Of a stretch of DNA of 48,575 nucleotides, positions 41,957 through 48,575 are shown piece by piece. Both the position numbers and the translations under genes were made by a program. The DNA is from Deltaproteobacteria bacterium. Its GTDB lineage: Bacteria; Lernaellota; Lernaellaia; JACKCT01. Location: positions 1-48,575 of the forward strand of contig JADLEX010000040.1 in NCBI GenBank assembly GCA_020845895.1. Direction: 5' to 3'. Positions within the stretch are counted from its first letter, which is position 1. Every line of letters begins with the position of its first letter. Under the pieces are notes generated by a model. It searched no databases. It saw only the letters and a list, made by a program, of their open reading frames with translations, and had not been told where the DNA came from.

Positions 41957-44900
41957 ATGCGCCCGCGCCGTATCGTCCTTCTCTCCGCCGCGTTCCTCGT
42001 CCTCGCCGCCGGCCCCGCGACCGCTCTCTCCATCACGGCGCAGAGCCATCGCATCGGCCGATACCAGAATTTCACTTACGAGCCGATGCGCATCGTCTTT
42101 GACGCAAGCCTCGATACCGGAACGGTGAACGCCTTGACGGTTTTCGTCGAATACGCCGAGGACGACTCGGTCACGGTACCGCTCTCCTTCTCTTTCGATA
42201 CCACGAATGTTTCGAACGACACGCTCGTGATCGATCCGGCGACCGCGAACGGTCGGTGGCCGTTCGCGCGGCGGCTGCGTCTTCAGATGACGAGCGCGGT
42301 GGAGAGCACGGGCGATTCGCCGTTCGACGGCAGCTATCCTTTTGACGATGTGTTCGCCGCGAACATCCCCAATGACATGGATATTCTGCAGGCATGGGAT
42401 CCCGGCGATCCCTTCAACTTCGTCGACGCATTCGCCAACGCGAACGTGCTTGTGGGTTACAACCCGGTGGACCCCGAGAACACCGATCCGGCCCGCACGG
42501 AGAAGATTCCCGGCATGTCTGCGACCGAGGCGTGGAAGGTGACGGGCGGGCAGCCGCAGATCATCATCGCCGTGGTGGACGACGGAATCGAGAAGTACCA
42601 CTACGACGAACTCGAGGAAAACTACTTCATCCACCGCGGAGAACTGCCCGAGCCGACCGTGTCGGGCACGCCGTGTTTCCCGGACGCCTATGACTGCAAC
42701 GGCGACGGCAAGTTCAACGTGCGTGACTACGACGACGACCCCGCGTTCGCCGGGCTCGGCCATGCGGTGACGATTCCGGATCTCTTCGCCACGTTCGAGG
42801 ACAGCGTGGACAACGACGGCAACGGTTTCGTGGACGACATCAGCGGGTGGGACTTTTTCCGCGACGCCAACGAAGCGCTGGGCGTGGTCGATTTCCCGGA
42901 GGGCGGCCACGGCGAGGACCGCGCGCGCGACGCGGTCGGCATCGGCGACAACGGCGAGGACGACAAACCCGGATTCTGCCCCTACTGCACGATGTTGCCC
43001 GTGCGCATCTCCGACTCGGTCATGACCGAGGCGAACATGCTGGCGGCGGGGGTCGTTTACGCGCATGAGATGGGTGCGCAGGTCGCCGTGTTCGCCAGCG
43101 AATCGCTCAATCAATCCGGCGAGATCAACCGACTCTTCACCGAGATTTCCGAGGCGGGCACGACCCTGATCGGCGTCGCCAGCGACGAGGACAGCTACCA
43201 CCACGCCTACCCCGGCGCGTTCGACGACATTCTCAACGTCAAGGCGATCCTGCCGATTCCGCCGATTGAATTTCTCGATTTCCTGCCGATGCAGATCTTC
43301 GGCTTCACCGAGTCGTACTGCACGATGTGGGGCGAGCACGTCCACGTCGCGGGCAGCTCGGGCGCGTGCTCGTCCGAAGCCGCGGGCAACGTGGCGGGGC
43401 TCGTCGGGCTCATCTACTCGAGAGCGCTCGAACTTGGACTGTCCGTTTCGGCCAATGAGGTGAAACAGATCGTGACGATGAGCGCCGACGACATCGCGCG
43501 CTTCTGCCTCACGTGGACCGGCGGCGGTTGCCAGCCGGGATGGGACGCGCACTTCGGATACGGGCGACCCAACGCGCGCGCCGCGCTCGACATGCTGGGC
43601 GATGCGGAGCTCGGCGTGCCGCAGCATATTCCGGCAGAGGTGAAATTCCGCGCCCCCGCGTGGTACACCGTGGCCGACCCCGAGGAGACACCGACGATCG
43701 ACGTGGACGCGTACATGTTCGCGCGCGACCGCGAATTCGACTGGCAGTTGCAGGTCGCCGTGGGCAAGGAGCCGCTGGACGGCGCGTTCGAAACCGTGGC
43801 CTCGGGTTCGGGGCAGGATGCGATTGACGGCCCGATCGCGTCGGTCGACATCTCCGCGCTGCTCGATCCCGCCACATACGAGAGCTCGCCGGAAACCTCG
43901 TTCGACTTCACGGTCACGCTGCGCCTGCGCGCGAGCTACAACCAACCCGGTATCGGCGTGGTTCGCGGCGAGGACCGGCGCACGCTGGCGATCCACCGCG
44001 ACCAGGACGACGCGCACGGGCTACTGCCCGGGTTCCCGATGGACCTCGACGCGTCGGGGCGTTCGTCGGTGACATTCTATGACCTCGACGGCGACACGGA
44101 CGGGCGACTGGAAATGATCGTCGCGGCGAGCGGATCGCAGAGCGTCATGGTGTTCAAGCAAAACCTCGCGACCGATGCGTGGGAGATGATGGACGGCTTT
44201 CCCATCGACATCATGGAGTACAATGGACTCGATTTCCCGAGCGACGTGACGCTCAGCACGCCCGCCGTGGCGGACCTGTTCGGCGACGGCGAGCCCGCGA
44301 TCGTGATCGCAACTTACGCGGGCGCGGTGCTGGCAATCCATCGCAACGGCAAGGCGCACCTCGACGAGGGCGGCGATCCCGCGCCGCTGCTGCCGGGCTT
44401 CCCGGTCTGGGCGAACGAGCCCGACAACGCGACGACCGATGATTTCGGTCACGGACGCGTCTTCAATACGTCTCCGGTGCTCGCCGATCTGGACAACGAT
44501 GGCATGCTCGAAATCGTCGCGGGCAGCTACGACGGTCGCGTGTACGCGTGGAAGCCCGTCGATGCCGACGAAGACGGCCGCGCCGATCCGATGCCCGGTT
44601 TCCCCGTGTTGCTCAAGTCCGATCCCGGCGCGGTGCGCCCGGCGGCGGAGTGCGTGCGCGAGGATTCGGTTTTCGATCCGCAGATCATCACCACGCCCGC
44701 CGTCGGCATCTTCGATCCGGACTCCGCGAACGAGGACATCGCCGAGTATCCGTCGATCCTCGTCGGCACATCGGAGGTCTGCGAAGACGGCCTGATCGGT
44801 CTGAAGGGAACACGCTTCTACGCGGTCTTTCATGATGGGTACGAAAACGCGTCGGGCTCGCCCTTCCTGCCCGGCTTCCCCGTACCGATTCTCGGTCCGG

Positions 44901-46033
44901 TCAGCGATCTGCTGCCGCTACCGCCGGTCACCATCGGCATCACCTCGAGCCCGGCCGTGGCGCGCCACGACGGAAAGACGTGGATCGGCGTCGGCTCGGC
45001 GATCTGGTTCCCGCAAATGCTCGAATGGGACAACGGCGACATCGAGGTGCATACGCTCTCGGCGTCGGGCTTCAACGCCCTCGCGCACGGCGCGTTCGGG
45101 CGCATGGACGGCGACGACGTGCCCGAGTACGTCCTACCGCTCTCCAGCGTCTTCGACATCATCGACGGGTGGATTTCGCTGTTGCGCCCCGTGCTCGCGG
45201 CGTGGTCGCTCTCCGACATCGGTGGTCAGGTCTTCGAGAGCGAACAGCGCGACAGCAACTGGTACGTGAACCCCGTCATCGCGGACATCTCCGGCGACGG
45301 GCGCGCCGAGGCGATTTCCGGCACCGGCGGCTTCACCGTGGACGCGGTGGATTTCGACGGCGCGCAGCCGCCCACATGGCCGAAGTTCACGAACCAGTGG
45401 TCGGCCTCGTCGCCGTCGATCGGCGACACGGATCTCGACGGAAAACTGGAGGTGTACCAGTACACGCTCGAAGGGTGGCTGTGGGGTTGGAAGTCGGCCG
45501 GAGACGCGTGCGCCGAAACGGGCATCGCGTCGGATTGGTGGTCATTCCATCACGACGAACGCAACACCGGTTTCTGGAATGTCGACACGCTGCCGCCAAG
45601 CGTCGCCACCAACATCGAGGTCGAGGAAACCGATAGCGGATATCGTCTCTCGTTCACCGCACCCGGCGACGACTGGATGTGCGGCACAGCCGCCGAGTAC
45701 GACATACGTGTGGCGACGAGCCAGGAGGACCTTGAGGGCGTCGAGGCGTTCACGCAGGCGACTGCCGTGCCGGGAATCCCATCACCCGCTCCGGGCGGAA
45801 CGACGGTCCAGATCGAATTCGATTCGGACGAGCCCGAGTTTTGGTTCGCGATTCGCAGCGTCGATGAACTTGGTCATCATTCGCTGATCAGCGTTCCTCA
45901 AACCGTGAACACGAACCCGACCGATGACGACACGGGCGACGACGACTCCACCGGCGACGATGACGCGGGCGACGACGATACCGCGCCCAACGGCGGCGAT
46001 GACGATGACGACGATGATGGCTGCGGTTGCTGA
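41957..46033 (+). CDS. Large secreted subtilisin-like (S8) protein with FG-GAP repeats, FN3 domain and Asp-rich tail
   Basis: A 1358-residue protein with a signal peptide (about 1-23, cleavage after ATA). The S8 domain spans about 190-600, with triad residues D208 (VVDDG), H318 (GGHGED, where HGT is usual) and S473 (CSSEAAGNVAG). The segment that normally reads AAGN, holding the oxyanion asparagine, reads VASD (407-410). Residues 620-1130 contain at least five calcium-type FG-GAP/VCBS-like repeats (for example DLDNDGMLEIVAGSYDGRVYAWK). A fibronectin-III-like domain follows, then an Asp-rich tail ending GCGC. Secreted; the tail may bind calcium or attach it to the surface. Protease activity is uncertain. 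Confidence 0.85.
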   Translation: MRPRRIVLLSAAFLVLAAGPATALSITAQSHRIGRYQNFTYEPMRIVFDASLDTGTVNALTVFVEYAEDDSVTVPLSFSFDTTNVSNDTLVIDPATANGRWPFARRLRLQMTSAVESTGDSPFDGSYPFDDVFAANIPNDMDILQAWDPGDPFNFVDAFANANVLVGYNPVDPENTDPARTEKIPGMSATEAWKVTGGQPQIIIAVVDDGIEKYHYDELEENYFIHRGELPEPTVSGTPCFPDAYDCNGDGKFNVRDYDDDPAFAGLGHAVTIPDLFATFEDSVDNDGNGFVDDISGWDFFRDANEALGVVDFPEGGHGEDRARDAVGIGDNGEDDKPGFCPYCTMLPVRISDSVMTEANMLAAGVVYAHEMGAQVAVFASESLNQSGEINRLFTEISEAGTTLIGVASDEDSYHHAYPGAFDDILNVKAILPIPPIEFLDFLPMQIFGFTESYCTMWGEHVHVAGSSGACSSEAAGNVAGLVGLIYSRALELGLSVSANEVKQIVTMSADDIARFCLTWTGGGCQPGWDAHFGYGRPNARAALDMLGDAELGVPQHIPAEVKFRAPAWYTVADPEETPTIDVDAYMFARDREFDWQLQVAVGKEPLDGAFETVASGSGQDAIDGPIASVDISALLDPATYESSPETSFDFTVTLRLRASYNQPGIGVVRGEDRRTLAIHRDQDDAHGLLPGFPMDLDASGRSSVTFYDLDGDTDGRLEMIVAASGSQSVMVFKQNLATDAWEMMDGFPIDIMEYNGLDFPSDVTLSTPAVADLFGDGEPAIVIATYAGAVLAIHRNGKAHLDEGGDPAPLLPGFPVWANEPDNATTDDFGHGRVFNTSPVLADLDNDGMLEIVAGSYDGRVYAWKPVDADEDGRADPMPGFPVLLKSDPGAVRPAAECVREDSVFDPQIITTPAVGIFDPDSANEDIAEYPSILVGTSEVCEDGLIGLKGTRFYAVFHDGYENASGSPFLPGFPVPILGPVSDLLPLPPVTIGITSSPAVARHDGKTWIGVGSAIWFPQMLEWDNGDIEVHTLSASGFNALAHGAFGRMDGDDVPEYVLPLSSVFDIIDGWISLLRPVLAAWSLSDIGGQVFESEQRDSNWYVNPVIADISGDGRAEAISGTGGFTVDAVDFDGAQPPTWPKFTNQWSASSPSIGDTDLDGKLEVYQYTLEGWLWGWKSAGDACAETGIASDWWSFHHDERNTGFWNVDTLPPSVATNIEVEETDSGYRLSFTAPGDDWMCGTAAEYDIRVATSQEDLEGVEAFTQATAVPGIPSPAPGGTTVQIEFDSDEPEFWFAIRSVDELGHHSLISVPQTVNTNPTDDDTGDDDSTGDDDAGDDDTAPNGGDDDDDDDGCGC

Positions 46034-48059
46034 CGGGGTTGGCTTCGGACGGTGCGCGCGTCGAAGGTCCCGACGCGTGCTCCTGATCGCGCTGGCATTG
46101 GTCTCGCTTGCGCTCGGGGGCTGTGCGTCGGATGACGATGATGATTCCGACGCCGAAACTCCGTCCGACGACGATACGGCGGACGATGATTCGTCGTCGG
46201 ACGACGACGTGGACGACGACGATACCGCGCCGCCCTACCCCGAAACGTGTGCGGACGGCCCGGAACTCACCTTCGATCTGACCGCGTCGCCGAACGTCGC
46301 GCCCTACCCCAGCGACTTCTATGTCGCCGCCGATCCCGCGTCGCCGAGCGGCGTGCGCCTGCGACTCGATGCGACGACGCCGCTGCCCGTCGGCAAGATC
46401 GCGCGCGCGAATCTGTTGGGATTTCTCGTGCGTGCGTATGAACAAGCGACCGGATACTCGCCGCTCGCCGATGCGTACCTTCCCGTCGGCGAGGAGCCCG
46501 ACGCCACGACGCTGCCCGACGAAATCGACCCATCGACCGACGACGCCGTCTTCTTGATGGTGGACGATTCGACGAGCGAGTACGACGGCGAACTCGCCCC
46601 GATCCGCGTCGAGTGGCGCGCGCCGGATCTGCGCATCACGCCGTGGCGGCCGCTGCGCGAACGCACTCGTTACGCGCTCGTCGCGACCCGTGCGCTCACG
46701 ACCGGCGGCGAGTGTTACCGCGCCTCCGCGAGCATGCGCGCCGCGTGGTCGGTCCTGAACGGCAAGAGCGAGGACGGCGCGGGCGAGCAGTTCGCCGACA
46801 CGCTCGGTCGGCTCGCCGAACACGGCATCCCGCCGGAGGACGTGCTTTCGTTCTCCTCATTCACGACGATGCACGCCACACGCGATCTGGAAGCCGCCGC
46901 ACGCGTGCTGGCCGAATACGCCGAAGATCATCCGCCCGCTTTTTCCGATTGGGAGATCGTCGAAGACGACGCTCCGGAGATCTGGGCGACCGCGCACGCG
47001 ACGGTGGACGTGCCGATCTTTCAGGGCGCCGACGGCGCGTGGACCTACGACGCGAACGGCGTTCCCGCGATCGATCACCTCGAGCCCGTTCGTGTGTTTT
47101 TCGTACTTCCCGCGCCGGGCGCGCACCCGGACGGCGCTCTGTGGCCAATGCTGTTTTTCGAGCACGGCATCTTCAACGACAAACACGAGATGCGCGCGCC
47201 CTTCACCACGCAGGCCGCGCAAACCGGTTTCGCGATCGCGGCGTCGGACGGCGTGTGTCACGGCGACCGGCTGCCGCCCGGCATGGGCGAAGTCGGCCAG
47301 TTCCTGTGCTTCTTCAACCTGCTGCGTCCCGATGTCATCCGCGACAATTTCCGTGAGACGGTGACGGATACCCTGTGGATTGCGCGGGCATTGCGTACGC
47401 TGGGCGACACCGATCTCGACGAAGACGAGACGCCGGATTTCGACACGACGCACATCACCAATATGGGTATGTCGTTCGGTTCCATCGTCGCGGGGTCCGT
47501 GTTGGCGCTAGATCCCGAACTCGACGCAAACGTACTCGCCGCGTCGGGGGCCAAGTTCGCGTCGATCATCTTGGAGGGCGAGGCCGCGCCGTATTTCGAG
47601 GCGATTCGCGCGATCGAAGGACTTGTCGCCCCGGGCGAACCGGTGACCGACTTTCTCCATCTCGTCATGCACGTGATGCAGACGATTCTCGATCCCGCGG
47701 ATGGGGCGAACTTCGCACGGCGCGCGATGGACGATCCTCTGGACGTGATGGGCGGGATCGTGCCGACCGTTCTCCAGCAGGGCAGCGCGTACGATGAGAC
47801 GATCGGCGGGCCGCCCGGCGGCTGGCTGTGCCGCTCCGGCGGATGGCCGCAGCTTGAACCCTTCGTGTGGGATGTCGGCGCGACGCACGCATCCGCCCCG
47901 TACGAGGGCTCGGCGTTCTACCAGTTCGACACCGAGGAGCACACGCTCATCTTTGACGACGACGCGCTCGGCGCTGCGGCCCGCGATCAGATCCTGCATT
48001 TTCTGCGGACGAATCTCGACACCGGCACGGGCGAGATCATCGATCCCCTCGCGCCGTGA
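46017..48059 (+). CDS. Predicted lipase-like lipoprotein with Asp-rich tether
   Basis: A 680-residue protein with lipobox LGGC (Cys at about 36), preceded by a basic segment (RRRSRR) and a hydrophobic core. Directly after the Cys comes a linker of about 35 residues dominated by Asp, then a globular part from about 55. Late in the protein are FEHGIFND, an oxyanion-type HG, and GMSFGS (about 480), an alpha/beta-hydrolase nucleophile elbow, as in bacterial virulence-factor lipases. The start is uncertain: an ATG at 46017 overlaps the S8 gene by 17 bases, while a GTG at 46077 has AAGG upstream but leaves no basic n-region. Probably surface-attached; substrate unknown. Confidence 0.72.
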   Translation: MAAVADGVGFGRCARRRSRRVLLIALALVSLALGGCASDDDDDSDAETPSDDDTADDDSSSDDDVDDDDTAPPYPETCADGPELTFDLTASPNVAPYPSDFYVAADPASPSGVRLRLDATTPLPVGKIARANLLGFLVRAYEQATGYSPLADAYLPVGEEPDATTLPDEIDPSTDDAVFLMVDDSTSEYDGELAPIRVEWRAPDLRITPWRPLRERTRYALVATRALTTGGECYRASASMRAAWSVLNGKSEDGAGEQFADTLGRLAEHGIPPEDVLSFSSFTTMHATRDLEAAARVLAEYAEDHPPAFSDWEIVEDDAPEIWATAHATVDVPIFQGADGAWTYDANGVPAIDHLEPVRVFFVLPAPGAHPDGALWPMLFFEHGIFNDKHEMRAPFTTQAAQTGFAIAASDGVCHGDRLPPGMGEVGQFLCFFNLLRPDVIRDNFRETVTDTLWIARALRTLGDTDLDEDETPDFDTTHITNMGMSFGSIVAGSVLALDPELDANVLAASGAKFASIILEGEAAPYFEAIRAIEGLVAPGEPVTDFLHLVMHVMQTILDPADGANFARRAMDDPLDVMGGIVPTVLQQGSAYDETIGGPPGGWLCRSGGWPQLEPFVWDVGATHASAPYEGSAFYQFDTEEHTLIFDDDALGAAARDQILHFLRTNLDTGTGEIIDPLAP

Positions 48060-48068
48060 CGCGGCCGA

Positions 48069-48575
48069 TCAGGGGATGATGGCCGACGAGCGCTTGATCG
48101 CCTCGATCAGCGGTGACCACCAGATGCCGAGCACGAGCGTGGGGATCGCGAGCGAAACGAGCATCGCGCCGTGCGCAAAGGTGAGCGGGCGCGGCGGCTC
48201 GACCCCGGGCAGCGACTCGAAATACATCGCCTTGAGCACGCGGGCGTAGGCGTAAAGCGAAACCGCCGTGTTCAGCACGCCGATGATGGCGAGCGCGTAG
48301 AAAAACGGCGTGCCCGCGTGCAGGACCGAGGCGAACAGGTAGAATTTGCCGATGAATCCGCCGAAGGGCGGCACACCCGTCAGTGAAAACAGGAAGATGG
48401 CGAGCATCACGGCGAGGAGCGGGCTGCGTGCGCCGAGTCCCTTGTACGCGCCGATGGTCTCGTATCCCGTCACATGCCGGACCGCGAGCACCGCGCCGAA
48501 CGCGCCGAGGTTCATCGCGAGATAGATCGCGAGATAGAGCATCACCGCGCGGATCGACTCGGGCGACGCGACCGC
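48069..48575 (-). CDS. nuoN: NADH-quinone oxidoreductase subunit N, C-terminal part (runs off the right edge)
   Basis: The 168 visible residues contain five or six membrane segments and the conserved SLTGVPPFGGFIGKFYLF segment of the antiporter-like subunits, with AVMLYLAIYLAMNLGAF before it. The end is at residue-level position consistent with NuoN. The frame continues past base 48575, so the N-terminal two thirds are outside the window. As in most nuo operons, N is the last gene; its stop is 9 bp from the stop of the facing lipoprotein gene. Confidence 0.92.
   Translation of the reverse strand, partial: AVASPESIRAVMLYLAIYLAMNLGAFGAVLAVRHVTGYETIGAYKGLGARSPLLAVMLAIFLFSLTGVPPFGGFIGKFYLFASVLHAGTPFFYALAIIGVLNTAVSLYAYARVLKAMYFESLPGVEPPRPLTFAHGAMLVSLAIPTLVLGIWWSPLIEAIKRSSAIIP

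Noticed and set aside
41798-44017. A very long open frame (1108 codons in all) on the minus strand continuing upstream of the phosphotransferase start
   Set aside because: It runs opposite the clearly real S8 gene, has no family motifs and starts only after the phosphotransferase GTG. GC-rich codon bias produces such antisense frames.
1-48575. tRNA, rRNA, CRISPR arrays and phage attachment sites
   Set aside because: No cloverleaf-type segments, direct-repeat arrays or rRNA-like sequence were recognised by eye on either strand; this is not an exhaustive search.

Overview
The window (48.6 kb) comes from a GC-rich Gram-negative bacterium. Evidence for this is the many lipobox lipoproteins, a nuo complex I gene, the codon bias (which produces long spurious antisense frames) and a textbook sigma-54 promoter. 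The Asp-rich linkers on secreted proteins, HDOD and TPR proteins and many B12-type radical SAM enzymes suggest a deltaproteobacterial-type lineage or a related candidate phylum. That placement is inference; no rRNA or other taxonomic marker is present. I support 41 protein genes or gene fragments and see no tRNA, rRNA or CRISPR.

Region 1 (1-3786, minus): a frameshifted IS5-type transposase fragment at the left edge, then two overlapping multi-pass membrane proteins of the GT-C (glycosyltransferase) type. Part of this stretch has visibly lower GC than the rest.

Region 2 (4014-21271): the most unusual part. Five radical SAM genes run on the plus strand (4014-10390). They meet, tail to tail with only 3 bp between, an eleven-gene minus-strand operon (21271-10394) holding four more radical SAM enzymes, a methyltransferase, a DegT-type aminotransferase, a DPM1-like family 2 glycosyltransferase, a split transketolase, a membrane protein with a beta-propeller and a WbuC-like cupin. 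Nearly every junction is translationally coupled (GTGA, ATGA or TGATG). Together with the divergent GT-C genes this looks like a pathway for an unusual sugar or lipid-linked glycan. The product is unknown.

Region 3 (21369-33759): a lipoprotein gene, then a long minus-strand series that seems to start from a good sigma-70 promoter at 33731-33759: pyrR, pyrB, pyrC, two unrecognised genes, recG, lipA, hom, thrC and an archaeal-type phosphoglycerate mutase homologue that may supply homoserine kinase activity. It couples pyrimidine, lipoate and threonine synthesis with DNA repair.

Region 4 (33816-38781): small lipoproteins, an HDOD protein, a TPR membrane protein, a larger lipoprotein, and an intergenic region with a sigma-54 promoter followed about 180 bp later by an intrinsic terminator, a probable structured small RNA.

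Region 5 (38782-48575): acyl-CoA dehydrogenase, histidine phosphatase and an ACAD10/11-type phosphotransferase on the minus strand; a 1358-residue S8 peptidase-like secreted protein and an Asp-rich tethered lipase-like lipoprotein on the plus strand; and the C-terminal part of nuoN at the right edge.
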